Positions 1-6,814 of a stretch of DNA of 58,463 bases are shown here, in pieces. Within the stretch, counting starts at the first letter, position 1. Every line of letters starts with the position of its first letter. The notes beneath the pieces are model-generated. The model worked only from the letters and a program-made list of their open reading frames with translations. It was not told the DNA's origin and made no database searches. Position numbers and translations under genes: made by a program. The stretch lies in contig NZ_JAGQCH010000020.1 of assembly GCF_024346055.1 (NCBI RefSeq), forward strand, positions 1 to 58,463, in the 5' to 3' direction. The stretch is from Cyanobium sp. Cruz CV13-4-11 (GTDB taxonomy: Bacteria; Cyanobacteriota; Cyanobacteriia; PCC-6307; Cyanobiaceae).

Positions 1-469
1 GGCGATGCAGACGGTGCTCGATCACCAGCGGCGTGATCGGCGGGATCTCGATCACCTGATGGCGCACGGGCGCTGGATCCTCTCCCTGCAGCAGGGTTCC
101 GCAGCGGCGGCAGGCCTCCGGGTGGTGTTCCACCACCTCATCCACCCGCTCGATCGGCAGCAGCTCCGGCCCTGATCCAGGATGACCCGGCTGGCCGCCG
201 AGCTTGCGGCCACTGCCCTTCCGCCGCACGGGTGGTTTAAAGCCAGGCCCATCACTGGAGGGCGGTTTGGAGGAGTTGCGCGAGCTGCGGCCGATCCGCT
301 CCCGCAGGCTGGCCAGTTCGCTGGCCAGGGCGGTGAGTTGGCTGCGGAGCTCATCGTTCTCCTGTCTGAGAGCCTGAATCTCTTGCTGTTGAGCGAGGAT
401 CAGCGTTCTGACGCTGGCTGGTGTTGCCAGCCAATCCGCTTCTGGTATCCCGGAAGGAGGGGTGCTCAT
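1..469 (-). CDS. IS66-family transposase, N-terminal part (runs off window)
   Basis: This is the first ~156 residues of an IS66-type transposase, read from the ATG at 469-467 with the frame open to the window edge. It starts MSTPPSGIPEADWL and continues with a leucine/glutamine-rich coiled coil (about residues 25-60), then a basic stretch with RSSRNSSKPPSSD and GRKLGGQPGH, and then the zinc-finger region with HHPEACRRCGTLL. This is the usual N-terminal organisation of IS66 transposases (coiled coil, SKPPSSD linker, CxxC zinc finger); the catalytic DDE domain would lie to the left of the window. No lesion is visible in the part present, so the element may be intact. A second, badly decayed relative lies at the other end of the window. 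Confidence 0.85.
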   Translation of the reverse strand, partial: MSTPPSGIPEADWLATPASVRTLILAQQQEIQALRQENDELRSQLTALASELASLRERIGRSSRNSSKPPSSDGPGFKPPVRRKGSGRKLGGQPGHPGSGPELLPIERVDEVVEHHPEACRRCGTLLQGEDPAPVRHQVIEIPPITPLVIEHRLHR

Positions 470-572
470 CACAGGCGGTCTCTGCCTGAGATGCAACCGG
501 GAATCAAGCTCCCGTCAAGGGTTCAGCAGGGCTGAAGTTCGCAATGAGCCGTCCCGACCCCTGAACGGTTAC
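1..572 (-). mobile_element. IS66-family element, 5' part
   Basis: The minus-strand end of the element is placed at 572 because the sequence read inward begins GTAACCGTTCAGG, which resembles the GTAAGCG-type terminal repeats known for IS66 elements. The transposase N-terminus starts about 100 bases inside. The host gene, an acyltransferase, runs straight into this point and loses its reading frame there, so the edge is supported from both sides. IS66 elements make 8-bp target duplications; the 8 bases just outside (573-580, GCTGATCC) are the candidate copy, but the other end of the element lies beyond the window. Confidence 0.75.
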
Positions 573-1037
573 GCTGATCCATACATCGTCCTCAATAATC
601 ACTGGTGCGCTGCGAACCCCGGGGAGATCCGCCCATGTTTGCGGGTGACCTGTTTCCAAAATCGCCTTGTAATGGGCAGCTCTCTTCTCTGGATCCAAGC
701 TGTGGGCCGTTCCATCGTGGATTTGGCAGTCATGGCTGATCAGCACACGGTCTCCGATGATCACGGAGTCCATCGACCAAATGTCACTGCGATGACCTAA
801 GTAACAGTTGTCGCCAATCACGATTTTACCGCCGTGGCGGTAGACGAGTAATTTGCCCTTAATAAAGCTGTTTTTTCCAATATCGATGGCTTCAGGATTT
901 GATGAGAGGTTTTCAATGCAACCCTCAGCTGATATTTTTGCATTATTAGCCATGATGCAGCATTGTTCAGGCGCCACGCGTGGAACAGCCTTCTTGGGGC
1001 CGTATTTGTTGCGAATTTTTAGATACAAACTAATCAT
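504..1037 (-). pseudogene. hexapeptide-repeat acyltransferase, C-terminus cut off by IS66
   Basis: The reading frame encodes a left-handed beta-helix (LbH) acyltransferase of the kind that O-acetylates surface sugars. Hexapeptide turns such as IVIGDNCYLGHRSDIW and VIIGDRVLISHDCQIHD are visible around residues 70-110, followed by PVIIEDDVWI near residue 150. In family members that last motif leads into the final coils and the C-terminal GNPA-type end. Here it runs after VWIS into the terminal repeat of the IS66 element and stops at 504, so the last ~40 residues are replaced by about 23 foreign ones. Part of the acetyl-CoA site is normally formed by the missing coils, so the product is probably inactive. 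It lies downstream of a glycosyltransferase-like and an FkbM gene on the same strand. Confidence 0.75.
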
Positions 1038-1254
1038 GCTCCAATTTAAGAATGGGTTTTGCAGTTGTGAATAAATCTACCACATTTTCATAGGGACAAG
1101 CCGTTGTCGTGAATTGCAAATGACGGCTAAGGCTGGCGCCAAATGAGCATAACTGAGCGCATTGCGCGCGCAAGCAACAAGTGTTAAATAGTGCTCAGCC
1201 CATGTTCGTTTTGCGTTGGCGTGTAGTTGGAACTAATGTGACCTAATCTTATGA

Positions 1255-2232
1255 TCAGCCAAAGATGCCTTGGCTTGCCCTCTGAGCAATGCCCATAAAT
1301 GTAAAATATGTTTTGAGCCAGAATTTTCTTGGAATGCTGATGGGGGTCTGGGATTCCGCGTATACTCTGGAAAATAATTTATGATCTGCTTGGCGATCTT
1401 GCAAAATGTATGATGGATGTTTGATTTCTTGGCCAATATCTTGAGTGGGAATATTGGCCATCGGTGAGTCTTGATTAAGTGTATGCACTCCTCCTTCTCC
1501 AAAGCCTATATTTTCAACTAAATTAGACTTGGGCAGGATTGCTAGTCCGCCGTTGAGAATGCAGGCATACATCCATTGGTAGGCCCACGCCGTCACGGAG
1601 TGATCAATAGAAACCTCATCCCAGCGTTTGCTCCAGTAGTTCCATTCTTCTTCAGATGCAAATACTTCCTTCAGCAGATGACCATTCTTCATTAGAGGCC
1701 AACTTTGCATTTCTGGATCGTACTGATTCCAGCAGCGCCGCCAAGAAGCCCATCCCCAGATAAATGTGAACTTACTAAAAAAGTAGCTGTAATCAGACGG
1801 CGATTCATCGCCAAGAAAGTTGTTGCCGCTGATGTGCCAAATGCGCTGATCATCTCTATAGCGTTCAAGTAAATTTTCGCAATAGCCAAAGAAGCTCGGG
1901 TGCGGCAGGCAATCATCTTCAAGGATGATTCCCTCTTCCACATGGCTGAAAAACCAGGTGATGGCGTTGGCAGGTCCGTACTTGCAGCCTTGGTTGCTAT
2001 CGCTGTATCGCTTCGTTATTTCGCATGGCCAATCGATTGTTTGTTCTGCTAATAAGCGTGCTTGGGCAACTTGCTCAGCTTCTAAGCTGTTGCCTTCCCT
2101 TGGACCATCAGATGCCAAAAATATTTGGACTGGTGCGATCACGCGTAAGCTGTCCAGCACTATCTTGAGGCTGGTGCTTCGCCGCCAAAAGATAATTAAT
2201 ATTGGAGTGTCGAAATTATTTTTACTCATCAA
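1255..2232 (-). CDS. glycosyltransferase-like protein (GT-A fold, HlpA-like)
   Basis: The 325-residue protein begins with TPILIIFWRRS (residues 9-19), the opening beta strand and partner-recognition motif of GT-A proteins often annotated as hemolytic protein HlpA-like or family 2-type glycosyltransferases. An acidic EDD at about 105-107, inside GIILEDDCLPHPSFF, corresponds to the metal- and nucleotide-sugar-binding DXD region. A tryptophan-rich segment, FIWGWASWRRCW, follows near 155-168 and is typical of this subgroup. There is no signal peptide or membrane segment, so it should act in the cytoplasm on a nucleotide-activated sugar; donor and acceptor are unknown. It sits between FkbM and the truncated acyltransferase on the same strand. 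The three look like one surface-glycan unit, with clearly lower GC than the core genes. Confidence 0.7.
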   Translation of the reverse strand: MMSKNNFDTPILIIFWRRSTSLKIVLDSLRVIAPVQIFLASDGPREGNSLEAEQVAQARLLAEQTIDWPCEITKRYSDSNQGCKYGPANAITWFFSHVEEGIILEDDCLPHPSFFGYCENLLERYRDDQRIWHISGNNFLGDESPSDYSYFFSKFTFIWGWASWRRCWNQYDPEMQSWPLMKNGHLLKEVFASEEEWNYWSKRWDEVSIDHSVTAWAYQWMYACILNGGLAILPKSNLVENIGFGEGGVHTLNQDSPMANIPTQDIGQEIKHPSYILQDRQADHKLFSRVYAESQTPISIPRKFWLKTYFTFMGIAQRASQGIFG

Positions 2233-2409
2233 TGGCGCCCCCTGGCTTGACCCAGTAATCTTAGGCGATTTTTATGAAATGTCAACAAAAGTTCACCGCT
2301 CTAGAGCGCTATTCGTCTCTAGTTGCCAGATATCTTGGACCCTGCCAGAAGCTTGAGCATCTGATGAGTTTATGACTAAGTCACTTTGTTGAGATTTGTC
2401 TAGTCCTGC

Positions 2410-3351
2410 TTAGGCATCCCGTAAAACCGAGGTTTCACGACGCATAAAAGCTATATTCTGGAATGCATAAATTTCGGTTTCCACGATCGGTAGGCTTTTG
2501 AGTGGCAGAAGATCTCCGCCTGGCAGCAAGCGAAATGGTTCATAATCAGGGCCAATCTCGCGAGATATATTGTAAAAGGATGAGCCTGAGACTGCATTCA
2601 TTTCATTGAATTCAATGAGAATGGCTTTTGGCTTGTGTCTGCGGATTGTTTCCCTTGAGCCTTGAAGCGCGCTTAATTCATGCCCTTCTATGTCTATCTT
2701 AATTAAAGTTACTTCGGAGTTAGTGCTTGCTAGTTCAGTGTCGATTGTCGTTTGGTAGATTCTGATTGCTTTGGCATCAGCACCGTGGATGTTTTCTAGA
2801 ACTTCTTTGTATAAGCTTGCATGGGAGCTTCCGGATTCTTCGGCATAATCCCAGATAACTGCTTCTTTGCATTCATTCCCGACTGCCTTCTCAATCAAAG
2901 ACCATCGTTCTCTGTAATCGCGCAAGTTGGTTCGGCATTCAACACACGCAGATGGATTTGGCTCAAATGAAATTACTTTTGAATATTTTGTAGAGCTAAG
3001 GGCCCATAAAGAAAAATTTCCTATATTTGCTCCGGCGTCAATGATTAAGTGGTTTTCAGCGTCATTGCCTTCCATCAGCGTTTTAATAAAGCCTAGCTCG
3101 CCAGAGTCTTCGGGGTTTTTGTAGTTGAGTATTCCCAGTCCTCTTAAGCTTGTTATGAGTAAAAAGCGGTGTTTGTTGGCGTTGCGGAGTCCGCCATATT
3201 TTCTGGCGTAACGATCAAAGCCATCATCCCCATTCCCTATGCTTAAAAATGCAAGCCTGACAAAAAATGGCATCGCTCTTAATGCTTTTATGTAGAATGA
3301 TATTTGTTGCATCAATTTTAACTGCTTTTTGGTGTTTGTTTTGGCAATCAT
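2410..3351 (-). CDS. FkbM-family methyltransferase
   Basis: This 313-residue protein carries the hallmarks of FkbM-type SAM-dependent methyltransferases: the glycine-rich SAM loop IIDAGANIGNFSLWA (about 103-117), the motif-II acidic strand ISFEPNPSA (about 128-136), and the late TLIKIDIEGHELSALQG segment that defines the family. FkbM enzymes O-methylate sugars or polyketides; in cyanobacterial glycan loci they usually methylate surface sugars. The start at 3351 gives a basic N-terminus followed by the family's usual helical lead-in. It is separated by ~180 bases from the glycosyltransferase-like gene downstream, so co-transcription is plausible but not shown. The AT-rich composition and codon use differ from the clp region and suggest acquisition. 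Confidence 0.85.
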   Translation of the reverse strand: MIAKTNTKKQLKLMQQISFYIKALRAMPFFVRLAFLSIGNGDDGFDRYARKYGGLRNANKHRFLLITSLRGLGILNYKNPEDSGELGFIKTLMEGNDAENHLIIDAGANIGNFSLWALSSTKYSKVISFEPNPSACVECRTNLRDYRERWSLIEKAVGNECKEAVIWDYAEESGSSHASLYKEVLENIHGADAKAIRIYQTTIDTELASTNSEVTLIKIDIEGHELSALQGSRETIRRHKPKAILIEFNEMNAVSGSSFYNISREIGPDYEPFRLLPGGDLLPLKSLPIVETEIYAFQNIAFMRRETSVLRDA

Positions 3352-3610
3352 TTTAAGACCTAGGGCTAGGAAATGAGATTTTTTTGGCCGTGAAGTTATG
3401 TCGAAAGCGTGTGCAAAATCGCATTAGCATTTCTAAATTGACTGGCGACGAAGTCTCGGTGTTCATGAAGGTCATGATCTGTTTTAAATTGTGGAATTTT
3501 TGCATTGCGCACCTACGCAATGCAAGCGGGTGAGGAATCCGCTTCAAGTTGCGTGCAGTGCTTTGGTAGATTTTTCAATTCTATTATGATTTTACAAGAT
3601 TGGTGCCCAG
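3352..3610. other. intergenic, AT-rich, no gene seen
   Basis: This stretch lies upstream of the FkbM gene and beside the IS3-type remnant. It is AT-rich and may contain the FkbM promoter. A 64-codon minus-strand frame here shows no recognisable motif and is not called as a gene. Confidence 0.5.
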
Positions 3611-4333
3611 TGTCAACTACACGAGGTGGTCTGGCTTTTCTGGACAGCCCCCATCGTTAACCTCTGAGGCGGGGCACCGTCCCTGAAAGGGGCTCCCACC
3701 GATGAGCAAGCGCCGCACCCACAGTCCCGTGTTCAAGGCCAGGGTCGCCATGGAGGCGATCAGTGGCCGCAAGACGATCCAGGAGATCGCCGCCGACCAT
3801 GCCATCGGGGTTGCGCAATGCAGCGCACCTTCCGGTGCGACCCAATCCAGGTGAGCCAGTGGAAGCGGCAGCTGCTCGATGGAGCCAGCGAGCTGTTCAT
3901 CAGGGGCAAGCAAACTAAGGACAAGGACGCGGGGCAGGCCAAGGAGGCTGAGCTGTTCCAGCAGATCGGCCGGCTCCAGATTGAGCTGGAGTGGCTCAAA
4001 AAAAGTCTCAGCTGCTCTGATGCCCGTGAACCTGCGCAAGCTGGTCGATCACGACCACCCTGATCTCAGCGTCAGCCGCCAATGCGTGTTGCTGGGTCTG
4101 GCTCGATCCACGCTGTACTACCGGCCCATACCGGTGCGGGAATACACACTGCAGATCATGGCAAGAATCGATGTTCTCTACCTGAAATATCCCTGCAGCG
4201 GCAGCCGCCGGATGGTGGACTATCTGGCCATAGATGGGATCCCGATCAGCCGTGACCGAGTGCGAAACCTCATGCAGCGCATGGGTTTACGGACGATCTA
4301 CCAGAAACCGCGCACCACGGTCCCTGGTCATCC
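3611..4333 (+). mobile_element. IS3-family element remnant
   Basis: Frames resembling OrfA and OrfB of an IS3-family element lie one after the other, preceded near 3635-3660 by TGGACAGCCCCCATCG, which looks like a terminal repeat. The element stops abruptly at about 4325-4335, where the sequence switches to the antisense of an rfbH-like gene, so the 3' half, including the whole catalytic core and the right end, is missing. The left boundary is approximate because no duplicated target site could be recognised. Confidence 0.7.
3702..4063 (+). pseudogene. IS3-type OrfA (helix-turn-helix), frameshifted
   Basis: The frame opens at ATG 3702 with MSKRRTHSPVFKARVAMEAI, a typical OrfA helix-turn-helix protein, and breaks near 3811 after IQEIAADHAI. 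From there a short extra piece, including GGGTTGCGCAATGCAGCG, throws the frame to a stop at 3852-3854. The rest, PIQVSQWKRQLLDGASEL through IELEWLKK with its leucine zipper, continues in another frame to 4063. Related elements normally end OrfA with KKKSQLL encoded across a run of eight A residues. Here only seven A are present (3998-4004), which changes the end to KKSLSCSDA. There are therefore two independent lesions and no functional OrfA. The comparison with intact relatives is from memory of the family. Confidence 0.7.
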
Positions 4334-4337
4334 ATGA
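4020..4337 (+). pseudogene. IS3-type OrfB transposase, N-terminal fragment
   Basis: From ATG 4020 the frame reads MPVNLRKLVDHDHPDLSVSR, then the conserved OrfB opening with LGLARSTLYYRP, YPCSGSRRMVDYL and [20 protein letters not shown]. This is the HTH_21-type domain that precedes the DDE catalytic core in IS3 transposases. About 100 residues are present where some 270-280 are expected. The frame ends just after TTVPG, at the point where the element meets the rfbH-like sequence, so none of the DDE residues remain. The loss of the 3' half together with the truncation of rfbH at the same base suggests a deletion that started from the inserted element. Confidence 0.75.
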
Positions 4338-5058
4338 ACATCGGCACCGCGCCCACCTGCACGATCGGCGCCACGGTGGTGGGGAAGCCTGCCGCCACCG
4401 TGATCACCTCATCGCCGGGCCGGATCCGCTTGGCTTCCGGCAGCTTTGGCGAGGTGAGTGCCGAGATCGCCACCAGGTTGGCGCTGGAGCCGGAATTCAC
4501 CAACAGGCTGTGGCGCACCCCCAGGAAGGCGGCCAGCTCCTTCTCCATGGCGGCACCTTCGGAGCCGAGGGTGAGCCAGAAATCGAGAGTGGCGGACACC
4601 GCTGCCTCCACCTCCTCTTCGCCGAAAACCCGTCCGGCATAAGGGATGGTGCTGCCCTCCTGCCACGAAGTCCGTGCCGGATCGGCGGCGGGGCGGAAGG
4701 AGCCATGGCGCAGCCTGGAAAACTGGCGTGTGTTGGCCAGGGCCAAGGCTCTGTGCACCTCCGCCAGCTTGTGCGTGGACAGACGTACCCCCACAGGCCT
4801 CAACAGCGACTCATGGATCATCAGGCTGTGCCCGAGACGCAAATAAGAGGTTGTCTTGAGCTGGCCTTCTGAAAGATCGGCCGACGTAACGGAAACCGCC
4901 AACTCGGAAGGGCCGCGGCTGGTGACCTTCAGAACACGGAGATCACCCTGAGCATCTGGCTCCTGCAGCACCAGAGCTGGCCGGCGCTTGCTGCTCGAGC
5001 GGTCGGTAAACGGCCAGTCGATCACCACGAACTGACCGCTCCAGGCGGGGGAACTCAT
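4270..5058 (-). CDS. MazF/PemK-like toxin fused in frame to RfbH N-terminal part
   Basis: One open frame joins two unrelated proteins. Residues 1 to ~112 read like a compact PemK/MazF-type endoribonuclease: [20 protein letters not shown] with the following ALVLQ is the usual first-strand/RP(A)(L/V)V region, and the segment ends near [11 protein letters not shown]. From about residue 114 the frame continues as an RfbH-type PLP enzyme (CDP-4-dehydro-6-deoxyglucose-3-dehydrase), with [38 protein letters not shown] and [15 protein letters not shown]. RfbH then breaks off after VPMFMD at ~4330, where the IS3 remnant begins; the last ~9 codons are antisense to the element. The enzyme half lacks its active site. 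Whether the toxin half still folds is open. The start ATG overlaps the antitoxin stop in an ATGA arrangement. Confidence 0.7.
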   Translation of the reverse strand: MSSPAWSGQFVVIDWPFTDRSSSKRRPALVLQEPDAQGDLRVLKVTSRGPSELAVSVTSADLSEGQLKTTSYLRLGHSLMIHESLLRPVGVRLSTHKLAEVHRALALANTRQFSRLRHGSFRPAADPARTSWQEGSTIPYAGRVFGEEEVEAAVSATLDFWLTLGSEGAAMEKELAAFLGVRHSLLVNSGSSANLVAISALTSPKLPEAKRIRPGDEVITVAAGFPTTVAPIVQVGAVPMFMDDQGPWCAVSGRSSVNPCAA

Positions 5059-5261
5059 AGGTGGAACAGTTCCTCTGCGTCTTCGTCCTCGGCGCCGCGC
5101 AGGAAGGAAGGCATCTGCAGATCCACCTCCTCACGGCGCTCGCGATCCAGATTGATCAGATCTGAGGCAGTGAACAGCACGATCTCCTCACCCTCAGGCA
5201 GGGAGCTCGCGCCCTGCAGCACCTCCACGGCTTCGCCAACGCGCTTCACAGTGACACTCAT
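5055..5261 (-). CDS. small acidic protein, probable antitoxin of the MazF/PemK-like toxin
   Basis: The ATG at 5261 gives a 68-residue protein, [14 protein letters not shown]..., ending in a strongly acidic tail with [14 protein letters not shown]. It lies directly upstream of the MazF/PemK-like toxin, overlapping its start by four bases (ATGA). Size, position and coupling fit an antitoxin; the family is not one recognised by name. The start at 5261 is preferred over an upstream in-frame ATG at 5306 because it also overlaps the stop codon of the rfbG remnant in a second ATGA, which suggests translational coupling along the former operon. A partial relative with the same tail occurs at 6385-6498. 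Confidence 0.6.
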   Translation of the reverse strand: MSVTVKRVGEAVEVLQGASSLPEGEEIVLFTASDLINLDRERREEVDLQMPSFLRGAEDEDAEELFHL

Positions 5262-5456
5262 GGGGTAGGAATCTTCTGGTAGAGGGCCAAGTCTGCCTCG
5301 CACCATTCAAGGGCAAAACTCGCCCCCTCCTGCACCTGCCTGTACCAGCCCACGGTGCGTTCCACGGTGGTGGCGAAACCCTAGCGGGGGGATCCAGCCC
5401 AGTTGGTGGTGGGCCTTGTCGACCACCAGGTTGAGCAGGCTGGCCTCGTGGGGGGG
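5258..5456 (-). pseudogene. rfbG: CDP-glucose 4,6-dehydratase C-terminal remnant
   Basis: Translation of the minus strand gives HEASLLNLVVDKAHHQLGWIP followed, one base out of frame, by GFATTVERTVGWYRQVQEGA and ALYQKIPTP before a stop. This matches the C-terminal end of RfbG-type dehydratases, where the LGW-P-W region and the T-R-T-V-G-WY motif are conserved. Two lesions are visible: a run of six C shifts the frame, and the codon expected for tryptophan reads TAG. Everything upstream of the last ~65 residues is absent and is replaced by an antitoxin fragment. RfbG and RfbH act consecutively in making CDP-3,6-dideoxyhexoses, which explains their neighbourhood here. Confidence 0.6.
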
Positions 5457-5485
5457 GCAACTTTCCTGCGCCTCCCCCTGCCATC

Positions 5486-5625
5486 TCAGCGGGCACGGTC
5501 CTCACGGATCAGCTCCTCAGGGCTTGGATCGAAGACAGTGGCGCCCGCCGCAATGGCATGTGCCTGAAGATCGGCGAGGGCCTGCCGGCGACGCTCGTGG
5601 CCATCGCCGCCATCGGAAGGAGCAA
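5486..5625 (-). pseudogene. antitoxin C-terminal fragment (copy of 7862-8107)
   Basis: The frame reads GGDGHERRRQALADLQAHA, then FDPSPEELIREDRAR and a stop, nearly the same as the C-terminal half of the complete antitoxin gene at 7862-8107. The nucleotide match covers about 140 bases with scattered differences. The N-terminal ribbon-helix-helix half and any start codon are missing, so it cannot act as an antitoxin. It shows that this toxin-antitoxin unit was once duplicated. Confidence 0.7.
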
Positions 5626-5747
5626 ACTCCCTCCCACCAGATTGAATGAATGCGGCCGATGCGGCCCTCTCGGCGTAGGGCGGCGGGATCGGTCATGGAC
5701 ACAGCTTGAGGGATTCTTTGCTTCGGCGGCAGGGATGGCCGATGCAA

Positions 5748-5905
5748 TCAGCCAATCAATCTTGGCTCTGCCAGACAGCCAAGCAACGCGGCTGCCTTGG
5801 CGAGTTGCTTGGCTGCAGTGATCAACCGAGCACCATGCTTTAGCGCGAGAGCAAGGTAACTTGCGTCATACACACTCACCGACAGGACCAGGGCTTGATC
5901 AAGCG
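5748..5905 (-). pseudogene. PIN-domain (VapC-type) toxin, C-terminal remnant
   Basis: Directly after the stop codon of the antitoxin at 5908 the minus strand reads LDQALVLSVSVYDASYLALAL, then KHGARLITAAKQLAKAA and a stop at 5748. The YDASYLALAL block and the following LIT-A pattern are the third and fourth conserved regions of VapC-type PIN ribonucleases, in which an aspartate (here in YDAS) is a metal ligand. The first ~75 residues, with the N-terminal aspartate and the middle glutamate, are absent. The deletion joins the antitoxin almost directly to the toxin tail, so a complete vapBC-like pair was probably present before. Confidence 0.65.
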
Positions 5906-5907
5906 CT

Positions 5908-6138
5908 TCAGCGGTTGCGGACGCCCTGAATGTCGTCAGCTAGATCAGAAAAATTGCGCCCGGCAAGGACTGAGCGCCATTGCCGGGCCCGCTCTACAGC
6001 ACCCACCTGGGAGTAACGCACCTCCCGCTCAATCAGGAGCCTCACCTGCTCTTGCATGCTGCGGTGGTTGCGGATGGCGAGCTGCCGCAAGCCCTCATAG
6101 ACCTGATCCGACAGCCCTCGAAGGCTCAGTGATGGCAT
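5908..6138 (-). CDS. FitA/VapB-like ribbon-helix-helix antitoxin (toxin lost)
   Basis: The 76-residue protein begins MPSLSLRGLSDQVYEGLRQL, a short beta strand followed by helix that matches the DNA-binding end of FitA/VapB-type ribbon-helix-helix antitoxins. RNHRSMQEQVRLLIE continues the second helix of that fold. The C-terminal part would bind the toxin. It ends immediately before a VapC-type remnant that lacks its N-terminal half, so the antitoxin is probably an orphan that survives its toxin. An inverted repeat (GATGGCAT at 6131-6138, ATGCCATC at 6165-6172) spans the start codon and could be an autoregulatory site. Confidence 0.7.
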   Translation of the reverse strand: MPSLSLRGLSDQVYEGLRQLAIRNHRSMQEQVRLLIEREVRYSQVGAVERARQWRSVLAGRNFSDLADDIQGVRNR

Positions 6139-6159
6139 GCAGCTCCTATTGGACTGATC

Positions 6160-6498
6160 TCAGTATGCCATCGAAAAACAGGATGGGCCGGTACCCGGGT
6201 GGGGTGCTACGGCCGGTTGATTCAGGCCCGCAGCCTCTGGCCGGCAGCGCGGTGGCTGTGGGCGAACCTGCGGCAACGCTGCAGGGTGCGCCTGATTGTG
6301 TTCAGGCTGAAATCGTGCAGGCGATCCATTGGAGTGAGGGGTCGGACATGCAGGAGTGGTGGGCTGCGGGGGCAGGTAGAAGAGTTCTTCCGCGTCTTCG
6401 TCTTCATCACCACGGATGAAGGTCGGCATCTGTAGATCCAGCATGGTGCGGCGCTCCTGATTGTCTTCCTTCAGCTCATCGCTGGATAACATCTGCAT
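6160..6498 (-). pseudogene. degraded antitoxin-like frame with acidic [10 protein letters not shown] tail
   Basis: The first ~40 codons, with SSDELKEDNQERRTMLDLQM and [18 protein letters not shown], resemble the C-terminal half of the antitoxin at 5055-5261 (shared pattern [19 protein letters not shown]). The N-terminal half is missing. Where the relative stops, this frame runs on into ~70 proline-rich residues with no recognisable features, so the stop has been lost and the region after ~6385 is probably not real protein. No toxin gene follows. It is read as the remnant of a second toxin-antitoxin unit of the same family. Confidence 0.5.
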
Positions 6499-6662
6499 CC
6501 CCCTTCTGCTTCAAACGGCCGGAAGAACAGGCGGTAGCGATTCGGCAGCCCCATGCCCTTCAGGCGCCCACAACGTCGCAGGGGTCCGCTGAGAGCAAAT
6601 CGGCTGGCATAAGGATCAACGGCGATCGTCTCCTTGCTGCGGGCGGGAGCGGCGCTCACCAC
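6471..6662 (-). pseudogene. possible YhaV-type toxin fragment
   Basis: The 63-codon frame contains RLKGMGLPNRYRLFFR, which resembles the core of YhaV-family RNase toxins (RVKG-GLP-RYRLFFRF), preceded by VDPYASRFALSGPL, comparable to their DP-A-EFR-G-TL segment. The frame breaks right after this block, where YhaV proteins continue with a conserved VYxWxND region. Only about a third of the usual ~150 residues is represented. The assignment rests on one motif recognised from memory and is tentative. Confidence 0.4.
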
Positions 6663-6685
6663 CGCGACCGGTGAGATGACACGGT

Positions 6686-6720
6686 TGGCGGCAGGAGGCT
6701 GAGCGGCTCGTTCGGGCTGG
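6686..6720. repeat. 35-base direct repeat, copy 1
   Basis: The segment beginning TGGCGGCAGGAGGCT and ending GTTCGGGCTGG recurs at 7806-7840 with two mismatches. The two copies flank the Rpn-family gene and suggest a duplication or an insertion between repeats. Confidence 0.7.
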
Positions 6721-6814
6721 AGCTATTGGCGGCTCAGGTCCAAGTCAGTCGTGTTGCCTCAGGCCATTGTTCGCTTTAGAGGCATTGGCGGTACCCGATG
6801 TGGTGTGGTGGGGC

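Noticed and set aside
3353..3547. 64-codon minus-strand frame upstream of the FkbM gene
   Set aside because: It shows no motif or ribosome-binding site and has the composition of an AT-rich intergenic region.
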